Assembly (NCBI GenBank): GCA_016793095.1 | Contig: JAEUJQ010000058.1 | Coordinates: forward strand, 124,001 to 188,000 | Length of the DNA stretch: 64,000 nt | From: Myxococcaceae bacterium | GTDB lineage: Bacteria > Myxococcota > Myxococcia > Myxococcales > Myxococcaceae | Reading direction: 5' to 3' | In this document: one piece after another, positions 17,832 through 27,409 of the stretch | How positions within the stretch are numbered: the first letter of the stretch is position 1 | How the letters are laid out: every line of letters begins with the position of its first letter | Position numbers and translations under genes: made by a program | The notes under the pieces: model-generated | Databases searched by the model: none | What the model saw: the letters and a program-made list of their open reading frames with translations, nothing else | Told to the model about the DNA's origin: nothing

Positions 17832-18198
17832 GAGGGCCGCAGGTGTAGCTCAGCCATCGCGGCTTTTCGAGTGATCACGCAACGGCCGTCAGGCTGGCGC
17901 GGCGCCCCCGTGAATGAGGGGCGAGCCCGCGCGACCTCGGGGAGGTGCTCGAAGACGAGACCGACCTGGTACGACCGCTGCTGCGCCTCGAGCCGCTCGC
18001 GGTCCTCGAGGGGTAGCCGACGAGGCCGCACGTCACAGCTTCCGCGTGGCCGTGGGCGAGGGGCGCCCACCCCTCGACGAGCTCCCGCTCGAACGCCTCA
18101 CGGCCGACGACGGCTCGGAGGAACCGCCGGCCTCGCCCGATCGTCCAGTCACCACAGCCCGGCGCACGCCCGCGCCGGGTGCTACAAGCAGCTGTCAC
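17832..18198 (-). other. Stretch between deoC and the DUF4175 gene; possible frameshifted minus-strand gene
   Basis: No intact gene is certain in these 367 bases. On the minus strand two overlapping frames look protein-like in turn. One (about 18110 to 18010) reads FLRAVVGREAFERELVEGW. The other (about 18015 to 17920) reads LPLEDRERLEAQQRSYQ and continues VGLVFEHLPEVAR. Both have G/C third positions over just those parts, and the switch falls near a run of C residues around 18010. This could be a decayed gene, a programmed frameshift or a sequencing error. The plus strand is also open here in the frame of the next gene. No known family was recognised. Confidence 0.3.
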
Positions 18199-21100
18199 GT
18201 GTTCGAGCCGAGCGCCCCCGTCGAGCCCCCTGCCCCGCCACCACCTCCGGCCCCCGTGCCGGTCATCGACGGTCGCGGCCTCAAGCTGATCGGCGACGTC
18301 CGCGAGGCCCAGGGGCGGGCCTGGTGGACGCAGGGGCTGCTCTACGGCGCCACCGCCTTCCTCCTCTTCTTCTTCGCCGGCGCGCTCGTCGCCAACTCGA
18401 AGCCGGTGCTGGGCCAGTGGCTCCTCGTGTTCGCGCCCCTCAGCGCGGCGGGGTTGCTGGCCTTCTTCGGGGTCTTCCTCGTGCGCCGGCGCGTCGGTGA
18501 CGACGAGCGCACCGCCCGCCTCCTCGCCGAGCGCGCACCGGAGCTGTCCCTCGACCTGCTCGCCGCCGTCGAGCTCTCACGCGCCATGGGCCGACGCGAA
18601 GACTTCTCGCCCCAGCTCGCCGAGGCGTTCCTCCGCGACGTCGACGCACGCGCCGCCCGGCGTCCCATCTCCACCCTGCTCGACCCCCGCCCCGTCCGGG
18701 TCGCGACGTGGACGCTCTCAGCCACGCTGCTCGCGTCGGCCATCACCCTCGGCATGGTCGCCGAGCACGTCCTCGCGGGCGTGGTGAAGGCCTTCGCCTC
18801 GGCCGAGGTCACCGCCCTCGGTCGCCGCGAGCCCATCACCGGCGACTTCGCCATCTCCTACCGCTACCCCGAGTACACCGGGCTCGAGCCGCGCACCGTG
18901 TCGGGCACCGCCGGTGAACTGGCTGGACCGGCGGGCACCGAGGTGTCGATCAAGACGCGCGCCGACCGTGAGGTGGACGAGGCCGTGCTCATCGTCAACG
19001 GCTCGCGCGTGCCGCTCACCGTCTCGGGCCGCGACCTCGCGGGCTCGTTCATCCTCGAGACGACCGGCCAGTACCACGTGGCGTTCGTCGACGGGACGAG
19101 CGTCGAGGCCGAGGGCCCTGACCTGCCGATCCAGATCGAGGCCGACGCCGCGCCTCAGGTGCGCCTCACCGCGCCGGTGGACACGCTCGAGCTCGACGCG
19201 AAGACGACCAGCGTCGCGCTGCAGTTCGAGGCCAGCGACGACTACGGCCTCTCGAGCCTCGAGCTCGTCTACAAGCCCACCGGCGGCGTCGAGAAGCGCA
19301 AGCCGCTGTCCCTCGACGAGTCGCGCTCGGTGCGGGGCCGCTACGAGTGGGACGTGGTCGCGCTCGGCCTGAAGCCCGGCGCCGAGGTCCGCTACTTCCT
19401 CGAGGCGAAGGACGGCAACACGGTGAAGGGCGCCCAGAGGGGCGTCAGCAAGACGCAGGTGCTCAAGCTGTACTCGGCTGCCGAGCACCGCCGAGAGGCG
19501 CTCCGAAAAGCCGAGGCCTTGTGGGAGCGGCTCGTCACCCACCTCGCCGACCGCCAGGAGGCCCCCGACCGCAAGAACCCCACCCCGCTCACCATCGCGC
19601 CCGGCGTGGCCACCGACGAGCGCGCGAAGCTGCTCGCCAGGGGGTTCTCCGAGCTCGCCGACGCGCTCTCCGAGGAGCGCGAGCCCATGCCCGAGCTCAC
19701 CGCGGCCCTCACCATCATCGGCACCGAGCTCGACGACGACGCCCGGCTCGTCGCCCAGCGCCGCGGGTACCTGAAACGAAACGCCGAGCTCGCCTCGCGC
19801 GCTGGCGGCTGGGACACCACGCTCAGCCTCGCCTTCACCTCACGCCTCGCGACCGACATCGCCAACAGCGAGAAGAACGTGCTGTACCTCGAGGCGCTGC
19901 TCGATCGCGCCCGCCTCGACGCCATTCGTGAGCTGGCGAAGCAGCTCAAGGAGGACCGCCGCGAGCTCACCCGCCTCGTCGAGGAGTTCCAGAAGACGAA
20001 CGACCCGAAGGTGCAGGAGGCACTGCTCGAGCAGATGCAGCAGCTCAAGGAGCGCATGCGCGAGCTCGAGCAGCGCATGGGCGAGCTCGCGAAGGGCATT
20101 CGCGACGACTTCATGAACCAGGAGGCCCTCGAGCGCATGCGCGAGGAGCTCGACCTCAAGAACCCGCTCGAGGAGATCGAGCGGCTCGTGCGCGAGGGCA
20201 AAGCCGACGAGGCGCTCAAGAAGATGCAGGAGCTCTCGATGCAGCTCGACGAGATGTTCGACCAGCTCGAAGAGGGCGCTGACGCCGCCGAAGAGAACGC
20301 CGACCCCGAGCTCGCGAAGGCCTTCGAGGAGTTCGACAAGAACCTCGCCGAGACCATCGCCGAGCAGCAGAAGGTCGCCGACCAGACGAAGCGCCTCAAG
20401 GACAAGGCCCGCCAGGCCGCGAAGGAGCGGATCGCGAAGCAGGGCGAGCAGCTCAAGCGAGAGCTGGGGCAGAAGCTCGACGAGCTCGAGCGCTCGCTCC
20501 AGTCGGGCGCGCCCGACCGGCACGGCATGCGCCTCGAGGAAGCGCAGCAGCGGGCGCTCCAGAGCGTGCGCAACACGAAGCAGGCGCTGGAGGCCAACGA
20601 CTTCGACCTCGCCGCCGAGTCGAGTCGCGAGCTCGCCGAGAAGGCCGAGCACCTCGAGGCCCTGGGCCGCGCCCAGCTCGAGCAGGACCGCATGCTTCGA
20701 AACCCCGACAGCCTGATGAAGGAGTCGAAGCGGCTGGCCGAGCGCACCGCCCGCGACGCGCGCAAGGCCGAGGAGATCGCCCAGCAGCTCGACTCACTCT
20801 TCCCACCCGCCTCGCAGTCCCTCGACGCGGCCGACCAGCAGCAGCTCAAGGACCTGGCGAAGCAGCAGCAGAAGCTCGGCGAGAAGGGCCAGGAGCTGAA
20901 GCAGCAGATGAACCAGCTCGGCGAGCAGGCGCCCATCTTCGACGACGACGCGCGCAAGCAGCTCGATCAGGCGGCCCAGCGCATGAGCTCCGCCGGCGCG
21001 CGGCTCAACGGCAAGGACCCGGGCCGGGCGAACGGAGATCAGCAGGCGGCGCTGCAGTCGCTGCAGGACCTGCAGAAGGGCATGGAGCAGGGCCAGCAAC

Positions 21101-21312
21101 AGGGCGGCAAGGGCAAGAAGCTGCCGCGGCCCATGCGCATGTCGCGCGGCTCGCGTGGGCTCAACCAGGACAAGAAGATCGAGATCCCCGAGGAAGACCC
21201 GAACGCGAACCCGCGCGAGTTCCGCAAGGACGTGATGGACGCGATGAAGCAGGGCGCGCCCGACCGCTACAAGGAGCAGAACAAGAAGTACTACGAGGAG
21301 CTGGTCAAGTGA
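18199..21312 (+). CDS. DUF4175-like membrane protein with long coiled coil
   Basis: About 1037 residues from the GTG at 18199; the frame is open to 17914, so the start is uncertain. Two membrane segments lie near the start (GLLYGATAFLLFFFAGALV and LLVFAPLSAAGLLAFFGVF), and another hydrophobic segment (LLASAITLGMVAEHVLAGVV) follows about 100 residues later. A beta-rich periplasmic-type region comes next (PEYTGLEPRTVSG, then a domain with SDDYGLSSLELVYKP). From about residue 550 to the end it is an Arg/Glu/Lys/Gln-rich coiled coil with many MQQLKERMRELEQRM-like stretches. This matches DUF4175/TIGR02302 proteins of unknown function. The end overlaps the peptidase gene (GTGA), so the two are made together. 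Confidence 0.75.
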   Translation: MFEPSAPVEPPAPPPPPAPVPVIDGRGLKLIGDVREAQGRAWWTQGLLYGATAFLLFFFAGALVANSKPVLGQWLLVFAPLSAAGLLAFFGVFLVRRRVGDDERTARLLAERAPELSLDLLAAVELSRAMGRREDFSPQLAEAFLRDVDARAARRPISTLLDPRPVRVATWTLSATLLASAITLGMVAEHVLAGVVKAFASAEVTALGRREPITGDFAISYRYPEYTGLEPRTVSGTAGELAGPAGTEVSIKTRADREVDEAVLIVNGSRVPLTVSGRDLAGSFILETTGQYHVAFVDGTSVEAEGPDLPIQIEADAAPQVRLTAPVDTLELDAKTTSVALQFEASDDYGLSSLELVYKPTGGVEKRKPLSLDESRSVRGRYEWDVVALGLKPGAEVRYFLEAKDGNTVKGAQRGVSKTQVLKLYSAAEHRREALRKAEALWERLVTHLADRQEAPDRKNPTPLTIAPGVATDERAKLLARGFSELADALSEEREPMPELTAALTIIGTELDDDARLVAQRRGYLKRNAELASRAGGWDTTLSLAFTSRLATDIANSEKNVLYLEALLDRARLDAIRELAKQLKEDRRELTRLVEEFQKTNDPKVQEALLEQMQQLKERMRELEQRMGELAKGIRDDFMNQEALERMREELDLKNPLEEIERLVREGKADEALKKMQELSMQLDEMFDQLEEGADAAEENADPELAKAFEEFDKNLAETIAEQQKVADQTKRLKDKARQAAKERIAKQGEQLKRELGQKLDELERSLQSGAPDRHGMRLEEAQQRALQSVRNTKQALEANDFDLAAESSRELAEKAEHLEALGRAQLEQDRMLRNPDSLMKESKRLAERTARDARKAEEIAQQLDSLFPPASQSLDAADQQQLKDLAKQQQKLGEKGQELKQQMNQLGEQAPIFDDDARKQLDQAAQRMSSAGARLNGKDPGRANGDQQAALQSLQDLQKGMEQGQQQGGKGKKLPRPMRMSRGSRGLNQDKKIEIPEEDPNANPREFRKDVMDAMKQGAPDRYKEQNKKYYEELVK

Positions 21313-23039
21313 CGCGCCTGCTCTTCACCGCCTGCCTCGCCGCCGCCGCGCTCGCCGCTGCCCAGGGCGACCCGTCCGACGACGCGCCCCTGCAGCAGCT
21401 CAAGGGCGAGGCGAAGGCGCGCATTCAGAACATCGAGCAGTACCTCGAAGACTGGGACGTCGAGGCGGCCCGCGCCGAGCTGGCCGAGCTGGAGAAGCTG
21501 GCGCCCGCCGACACCGAGCCGGTGCGCTACTTCAAGGGCCGCGTCGCCTTCGAGAGCGGCGAGTACGAGGCGGCCGTCGCCGAGCTCAAGGCCTCGGGCG
21601 TGCGCGACAAGCCCGGCAGCTGGCTGCGCCTCGTCACCGACACCCGCGACATCGTGAAGGACCACCAGCGCGCCGAGAGCGAGCACTTCGTCTTCCTCTA
21701 CCCGAAGGGCAAAGACGCCGTGCTCGTGCCCTGGGCGCTCGACGCCCTCGAGCGCGTCCACGCCGCCCTCGTGAAGGACCTCGGCCACGCGCCGAAGGGG
21801 AAGATCCGCGTCGAGATCGTCAAGAACGCCACCGAGCTCTCGAAGGTGTCGACGCTGACGAAGGAGGCCATCAAGACGACCGGCACCATCGCCATCTGCA
21901 AGTTCAACAAGCTGATGGTGACGTCGCCGCTCGCGGTGCTGAAGGGCTACGACTGGCTCGACACGCTCGCGCACGAGTACGTGCACCTCGTGGTGTCCCA
22001 GAAGAGCCGCAACACCGTGCCCATCTGGATGCACGAGGGCCTCGCGAAGTACCTCGAGTCGCGGTGGCGCGGCCCCGCCGGCGGCGCCATGACGCCGTCC
22101 ACCCTCGCGCTGCTCGGCGCTCGCGTGCGCGCCAACACCCTCGTGCCCTTCGAGAAGATGCACCCGTCGATGGCGCTCCTGCCCACCGCCGAAGACGCGG
22201 CCACCGCGTTCGCCGAGGTCTTCTTCGCGATCCACCTCATCGACACCGAGGCCGGCCCTGGCGCGCTCGAGCGGCTGCTCTCGGAGATGGCGAAGGGCAC
22301 CAGCGACAAGCTGTCAGTCGAGGCCGTGACGAAGAAGCGCTGGCCCGAGTTCGAGCGGGCGTGGATGGCGCACCTCAAGAAGCAGCCCTTCCCCGCCGAG
22401 CTCATCCCTCCGTCGGCACACGAGAAGAAGCAGCTCGTCGAAGGCGGGGACAAGAAGAAGGCCGAGAAGAAGAGCGAGCGTGACGTGTCGTTCGGCGACT
22501 TCGCCGAGGTGAAGGAGACCCCGGCGCGCAAGGCGGCGCACCTGGGCGAGCTGATGCGCGAGCGGAAGCGCATGGCCGCGGCGGCCGAGCACTACCAACG
22601 GGCGTACGCGGCGGTCGGCGACCGCTACGAGTCCATCAGCAACAAGTACGCGCTCACGCTGCTCGAGCTGAAGCAGTACGACGTGGCCGAGAAGGTGCTG
22701 CGCGCGAGCCTCGTCACTCACCCGCAGAGCGCCGCCACCAACACGCACCTCGCCCGCATCGCCCTGCGCGCGAAGAAGTGGGACGTGGTGAAGCAGGCCT
22801 CCCTCGACGCGCTCGCCGTCAACCCGTTCGACCCCGAGGTGCACGTCGCGCTGTACTTCGCGGCGAAGATGCTCGGCGACGAGGGGCTCCGGAAGCGCGC
22901 GGTGGAGGCGCTGGTGGTGCTGCTCGACCTCGACGAGGCGAGGGTGGCGGAGCTGGCGAAGCGGCTCGAGCAGTCCGACCTGGTGGATGTTGACGTGTCG
23001 GGGGCGCCGCCCGCTCCGAAGGCTGCCGACGCCGGCTGA
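21309..23039 (+). CDS. Exported peptidase-MA family metalloprotease with TPR repeats
   Basis: A 576-residue protein starting at GTG 21309, which overlaps the previous stop. Residues 1-20 are a signal peptide (LLFTACLAAAALAAAQG). A TPR-like region (residues about 25-105) is followed by a gluzincin domain of the peptidase MA-like type (PF13485). Its HEYVH zinc motif is near residue 220 and the third ligand is in WMHEGLAKYLESRW. A Lys/Glu-rich linker follows, then more TPRs at about 400-540 (AAEHYQRAYAAVGDRY, SAATNTHLARIALRAKKW). It probably acts in the periplasm or at the surface. The substrate is unknown, but the coupled DUF4175-like membrane protein is a candidate partner. Confidence 0.82.
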   Translation: MTRLLFTACLAAAALAAAQGDPSDDAPLQQLKGEAKARIQNIEQYLEDWDVEAARAELAELEKLAPADTEPVRYFKGRVAFESGEYEAAVAELKASGVRDKPGSWLRLVTDTRDIVKDHQRAESEHFVFLYPKGKDAVLVPWALDALERVHAALVKDLGHAPKGKIRVEIVKNATELSKVSTLTKEAIKTTGTIAICKFNKLMVTSPLAVLKGYDWLDTLAHEYVHLVVSQKSRNTVPIWMHEGLAKYLESRWRGPAGGAMTPSTLALLGARVRANTLVPFEKMHPSMALLPTAEDAATAFAEVFFAIHLIDTEAGPGALERLLSEMAKGTSDKLSVEAVTKKRWPEFERAWMAHLKKQPFPAELIPPSAHEKKQLVEGGDKKKAEKKSERDVSFGDFAEVKETPARKAAHLGELMRERKRMAAAAEHYQRAYAAVGDRYESISNKYALTLLELKQYDVAEKVLRASLVTHPQSAATNTHLARIALRAKKWDVVKQASLDALAVNPFDPEVHVALYFAAKMLGDEGLRKRAVEALVVLLDLDEARVAELAKRLEQSDLVDVDVSGAPPAPKAADAG

Positions 23040-23052
23040 ACCCTGCGCGCCG

Positions 23053-24408
23053 TCAGAGCCGCCACTCCATGCCGAAGGCGACGGCGGGGCCACCCACCAG
23101 CTCGCGCGTGGGCCCGTCGAAGATGGCCGAGTAGCCGAGGCTCGCGCGCAGAATGACGGTGCCGCGCCCGCCTGCGCCCCCGAGGGACGTGCGCACGCCG
23201 AGCTCGCCCTGCGCCCAGCCATTCTCCCCACCCCCGCCTCCCGCGAACAGCCCGAGCCGGCTGGTCAGCGGTACAGAGATCTCTCCCCGCCCCACGCCGA
23301 AGACGAACTGGGTCGGCCGCGAGAAGATGGACGAGTTCCACGACAGGTGGAAGCCGTCGAGCGCGCCGAGCCGCAGGTGCTGATTGATGGTGAAGCCGGT
23401 GTTCACCTCGCACACCGCCGGGCTCAGCGGGTCCATCTGCACGCACGGGCCGACGTTGCCCGTCAGCGCCCCCGCCCCGAGGCCGATCTCGAAGAAGTCC
23501 GTCGTGTACCCCGCCATCGCGAGGAAGGTGCCCGGGTAGTGGGGCTCTCTGCCTCCGAGGCTGAACGCGAACGGCGTCGCCATCACCGTCACGCTCAGGG
23601 GAATGCTCGACGGGTACCACGCGACGTACGCGTCGAGCATGATGCCCACGGGCTTGGTCGAGCCCTCGAGCCCGAGGAAGGGCCGCACCACGAAGCCGAA
23701 GCGCCAGTCGAACGGAGCACGCCGCGGGAAGAAGAGCCGCTCGCTCACGGGCTCGGAGGTGAGCTCGACCCGGTCGCCCTTCTCGGCCGTGTCGCCGCGC
23801 CCCAGCACCGCCATCGCCCGGTTCGCGTCGGCCTGCTCGACGGCGAGGACCGCCGTCACCTCACCGCTCGGCACCTCCACCATCGCCCCGGTGACGAGGT
23901 CGGGCTTGGGCACCTTGCGCTGCGAGAGCACCTTGATGCGTACGCCCTGGCGGAAGCCCTTGCCGGTGCCCCCCTCGAAGATGACTCGCCCCTGCGTGAC
24001 CTCGAGCACGGTGCCGAACGCACCGGGAGCCGGGGCGGTGACGGCCGACGCCGCAGCTGGAGGCGCTGCCGTCGGCGGGAGGACGACGGGCTGGGATGGA
24101 GGAGTGGCGCCACGGGTGAGGCGCGGCCGCTGTGGCTCCTCGAGCGACAGCACCAGGGCCTCTTCCTTCGTCTCGAGCGCGATGAGCCGGTCGCCGTCGA
24201 GCAGGAGCCGGGTGATGAACCGGCCCTCGAGCACGCTCGAGACGACCTTCGGAGCGCCGTCGAGGCTCACGTCGACGACCGCCACCCCGCCACCGACGAG
24301 TGGAACGTAGAGCAGCGAGCCACGTTGAACGGGCGGCCCGCTCGGCTCGAGCCCCGCGGGGAGCTGCGCGAGCTGAAGGGACACGACCAGGGAGAGGAGC
24401 GCGAGCAT
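23053..24408 (-). CDS. Exported protein with predicted C-terminal beta-barrel
   Basis: A 451-residue protein of unknown function. Residues 1-18 are a signal (MLALLSLVVSLQLAQLPAG). Residues about 25-95 look like part of a beta-propeller/WD-like unit (LYVPLVGGGVAVVDVSLDG). A Pro/Ala linker follows, then a small domain at about 130-220 with GRVIFEGGTGKGFRQGVRIKV. The last 220 residues have the alternating pattern and Gly/aromatic content of an outer-membrane barrel (LGLFAGGGGG, AVAFGMEWRL at the end). It converges with the peptidase gene, with 13 bases between the stops. Confidence 0.55.
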   Translation of the reverse strand: MLALLSLVVSLQLAQLPAGLEPSGPPVQRGSLLYVPLVGGGVAVVDVSLDGAPKVVSSVLEGRFITRLLLDGDRLIALETKEEALVLSLEEPQRPRLTRGATPPSQPVVLPPTAAPPAAASAVTAPAPGAFGTVLEVTQGRVIFEGGTGKGFRQGVRIKVLSQRKVPKPDLVTGAMVEVPSGEVTAVLAVEQADANRAMAVLGRGDTAEKGDRVELTSEPVSERLFFPRRAPFDWRFGFVVRPFLGLEGSTKPVGIMLDAYVAWYPSSIPLSVTVMATPFAFSLGGREPHYPGTFLAMAGYTTDFFEIGLGAGALTGNVGPCVQMDPLSPAVCEVNTGFTINQHLRLGALDGFHLSWNSSIFSRPTQFVFGVGRGEISVPLTSRLGLFAGGGGGENGWAQGELGVRTSLGGAGGRGTVILRASLGYSAIFDGPTRELVGGPAVAFGMEWRL

Positions 24409-24484
24409 GCGGGGCAGACCAGCATCACCCGTGCCGCGCCCGCGCTGCGGCGGGTTGCGTGGGGCGGGCGCGCAAAACCTGCCG

Positions 24485-24919
24485 CTACTTCTTGCCGGCG
24501 CCGAGGCCGAGCTTCTTGTCCATCTCAGCGGCCTCGTTCACCTCGCCGCCCTTCTCGATGACGACTTCCTTGCCTTGCCTGGCGTCAGCCTTCTTCGCCG
24601 CCTCGTCCTTGTCGGCGAGGGACTTCTTCGTCGCCTCCACCTTCGCGCGATCGTCCGAGCTCATCTTCGACGAGGCCTTCACCCAGTCACCGGCCTTGAC
24701 GCCGTGCGCGTCGAGCACGGAGCGCTCGGCCGCGGCCTTCTCCTTCGACATCGCGCGCAGCTCGGCGGCGGACAGCTTGCCCTTGCCCGCGTACTTCGCG
24801 TCGACGCTGTCGCTGGCCTTCTGCTGCTCCCGCTGAATGGTGGCGATCTCCTCGGGCGACAGGTCGGCGAGGGCCGTGACGGCGGCGAGCAGGACGACGA
24901 GGACGAGCGGCTTCGACAT
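24485..24919 (-). CDS. Small exported Lys/Ala/Glu-rich protein
   Basis: A 144-residue protein with a clear signal peptide (MSKPLVLVVLLAAVTALA). The rest is highly charged and mostly helical (EEIATIQREQQKASDSVDAKY, SADKDE-like stretches) and ends GLGAGKK. No family is recognised; helical small periplasmic proteins are common in myxobacteria. It lies about 75 bases from the barrel-like gene and 85 from the kinase gene on the same strand, and may be in the same transcription unit. Confidence 0.6.
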   Translation of the reverse strand: MSKPLVLVVLLAAVTALADLSPEEIATIQREQQKASDSVDAKYAGKGKLSAAELRAMSKEKAAAERSVLDAHGVKAGDWVKASSKMSSDDRAKVEATKKSLADKDEAAKKADARQGKEVVIEKGGEVNEAAEMDKKLGLGAGKK

Positions 24920-25005
24920 GGACGGCTCCCGGTGGATTGAGCCCGCAGCCTACTCCGCTGGCGACCCGGGTTTCAGCTCGACCCTTCTCCGGCGAGCCCG
25001 CCGGA

Positions 25006-27114
25006 TCAGTTCGTCTCTTCTTCGAGGTTGAGGCGGAAGACGTTCGAGCCACCGCTCTTCACCTCGAAGGTGCGGGTGACGGTCTTGTTGAGCTCGCGGT
25101 TGACGACCTGGACCCGGTGCGCGCCCGGCGAGAGCTTCACCGGGGGAAAGGGCGTGTCGCCGATGAGCTTGCCGTCCACGCTGACGCTCCCGAAGGGCCG
25201 CACCCGGAAGTCCACCAGCTCGTCCGCAGCTGAGGGCGGCGGTGGCGGTGGCGGGAGCGGCTCCACCTTCGCCCTGGGCTTGCGGTGAGGCCTGGGCTCG
25301 ACGGGCGGCTTCTTCTGATCGACGGGCTCGTTGACCGCTGCTGGCTCCTGGGCGCCCGCGTCGAGCTCCTGCGCGACTGGCAGCGGAGGCTCGACCACCA
25401 CTGGCGGCGTCGGCTTCTCGTCGACGGGCGGCGGGGACACCAGGGGTGGTTCCGGCTTCGAGGGAGCCGTCACCACGACCAGGTCGCGCTCGCGTGTCGA
25501 CAGGTACGCCCACGTCGCGGCGACGCCGACGGCGGCAGCGACCGCGGCGGAGACCATCAACACCGCGGAGGAGCGCTTCGGGACCGGCTCGATGACGACC
25601 AGCGTCTTCTTCTGCGGGGACGGACCGTGCAGGGGCGTCTGGGCCCAGGCGGGAGTGGTGGGTTGTGGGGGCGACGCGGGCCTCTCGGCCGCGGGCAGAA
25701 TCGCGTCGAACGACGCCGCACCACCACCGGGGGCCGCGACGCCCGGGCGCGAAGGCGACCCCTGGGGGGGCGCACCTGGCGGTGCGACGGCTGGTGCAGG
25801 GCCGGGCTGGATTCCAGTCGGCGGGGGCGGCGGAGGCGGTGCGAGCCCAGGCAGCGGCGGCTCGGCGCGCGGCGCTGGCGTGGGCACGGCATCGATGGGC
25901 CCGAGCCGCTCGACCACCTTCACCTGTGGGTGCGGAGTCGTCGCGCCCGAGAGGGTGCTCGCGATGCCTGGCACCGGGTGCGGCGTCGTGACGGCTGAGA
26001 AGGCGTTCGCCGGTGCGGCGACGGCGGCGGGCACGACGCCGGTCGGGAGCGGCGTGGCGGTGGGCTCGGCGGGCACCGTCGCCGGCTGCAGCACCGGCTG
26101 AATCGGGTGCGGCGTGGTCGCGGTGGGCGCGCTGGCCGAGATGGAGGGAGACGGGCGCGGCGTGGCCACCTGCCCCACGGTCGATGGGCCGCCGAGCCGC
26201 TGCACGAGCTGGGAGAGCTCGTACTGCGTCGCCGACAACCCGGCCGTGAGCATCAGGCGCTCGAGATCGTGCGCCATCGCGCGGCAGTCCGGGTAGCGCT
26301 CGTTCGCGTCCTTCGCGAGCGCCTTGTCGAGAATGCGCTCGAGCTCCGCCGGCGCCTCGGGCCGGTAGGTGCGCAGCGGCACGAACTTCTCGTAGAGGAT
26401 GGCGCGCACCACCACCGCGTCGTTCGACGTGTCGAAGGGCTTGCGGGTGGCGAGCAGCTCGTAGAGCACGATGCCCATCGCGAACACGTCGGCGCGCTGG
26501 TCGAGCGCCTGCCCCTGCAGCTGCTCGGGCGGCATGTACGCGAACTTGCCCTTCACGGTGCCCGTGCGCGTGAGGTGCGTCTGGTTGGCAGCCTTGGCGA
26601 TGCCGAAGTCCACCACCTTCACGGCGCCGTTGCGCCCCACGAGGATGTTGTCGGGGCTGACGTCGCGGTGCACGAGGCCCAGCGGCTCGCCGGTCGCGGG
26701 GTCGGCGAACTCGTGCGCGTACGCCAGCCCCTCGAGCGCCATGGCGGCGATCTTCAGCGACAGCCCGATGGGCAGGTACTCGCCCTTCTCGGCCGCCTTT
26801 CGGAACAGGTGGCGAAGGTTGAGCCCGTCGATGAGCTCCATCACCAGGAACCAGGTGCCGTCCTGCTCGCCGAAGTCGAACACCTGCACCACGTTCGGGT
26901 GGTTCAGCTGGGCCGCCAGCTTCGCCTCCGAGAGGAACATGGCGATGAAGGACGGATCTTCGGCGAGGTGCCCGAGGATGCGCTTCACCACCACCGTCTT
27001 CTCGAAGCCCGCGGGCCCAGCGACGCGCGAGAGGAAGACCTCGGCCATGCCACCGGCGGCGAGCTTGCGCAGCAGCGTGTACTTGCCGAGGACCTCGGGC
27101 TGGCCGTCTCTCAC
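25006..27114 (-). CDS. Ser/Thr protein kinase with C-terminal PEGA domain
   Basis: A 702-residue transmembrane kinase. The kinase domain is at about 10-280: loop LAAGGMAEVF, Lys in VVVKRIL (near 45), HRDVSPDN (near 150) and VDFGIAKA, so it is catalytically complete. HRDVSPDN rather than HRDLKPxN is a common variant in myxobacterial kinases. A Pro/Ala-rich region (about 290-500) with repeated TTPHP motifs comes next. One membrane segment (AVLMVSAAVAAAVGVAATW) lies near 515. Outside the membrane a Pro/Lys region leads to a PEGA domain at about 635-700 (VRPFGSVSVDGKLIGDTPF). The PEGA domain probably anchors or senses at the envelope. The ATG at 27114 is the natural start. Confidence 0.9.
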   Translation of the reverse strand: MRDGQPEVLGKYTLLRKLAAGGMAEVFLSRVAGPAGFEKTVVVKRILGHLAEDPSFIAMFLSEAKLAAQLNHPNVVQVFDFGEQDGTWFLVMELIDGLNLRHLFRKAAEKGEYLPIGLSLKIAAMALEGLAYAHEFADPATGEPLGLVHRDVSPDNILVGRNGAVKVVDFGIAKAANQTHLTRTGTVKGKFAYMPPEQLQGQALDQRADVFAMGIVLYELLATRKPFDTSNDAVVVRAILYEKFVPLRTYRPEAPAELERILDKALAKDANERYPDCRAMAHDLERLMLTAGLSATQYELSQLVQRLGGPSTVGQVATPRPSPSISASAPTATTPHPIQPVLQPATVPAEPTATPLPTGVVPAAVAAPANAFSAVTTPHPVPGIASTLSGATTPHPQVKVVERLGPIDAVPTPAPRAEPPLPGLAPPPPPPPTGIQPGPAPAVAPPGAPPQGSPSRPGVAAPGGGAASFDAILPAAERPASPPQPTTPAWAQTPLHGPSPQKKTLVVIEPVPKRSSAVLMVSAAVAAAVGVAATWAYLSTRERDLVVVTAPSKPEPPLVSPPPVDEKPTPPVVVEPPLPVAQELDAGAQEPAAVNEPVDQKKPPVEPRPHRKPRAKVEPLPPPPPPPSAADELVDFRVRPFGSVSVDGKLIGDTPFPPVKLSPGAHRVQVVNRELNKTVTRTFEVKSGGSNVFRLNLEEETN

Positions 27115-27409
27115 GTCAGCGCCATCCTACTCCACCGCTCGGGGAACGGGCGCTGTCGCCCGCCCGACCTGCGCTTCGCTCCCCCTGGTTGCGCGACGGA
27201 ACCCGCGGTCCCCGAAAGGCGTCCTCCCTCGCGGTGCAGTCCCGCGTACGGTGAGCGTGACGACGCCAGGCGCTCTTCGCACGACCAGGCCGCGCGACGG
27301 CTGCCGTGGTGGCGAGTCATCGGCGAGGTCGCACCCGCCGCAACCAGCGCCCTGGCCCTCTGCAGCACGCCCGGCGGCGCCCGGTCGGTGACTCCTCGGC
27401 CGCCCCGAG
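27115..27409. other. Gap between PEGA kinase and OmpA-family gene
   Basis: 295 bases. Frames on both strands are open but give Arg/Pro/Ser-rich translations without domain or signal features, and no clear ribosome site. It probably holds the kinase promoter and the leader of the minus-strand unit. No hairpin or promoter motif was convincing by eye. Confidence 0.4.

Noticed and set aside
19392-20957. Minus-strand Ser-rich frame of 521 codons
   Set aside because: Antisense of the Glu/Lys/Arg-rich coiled coil; the Ser/Phe/Leu text is what such a strand gives.
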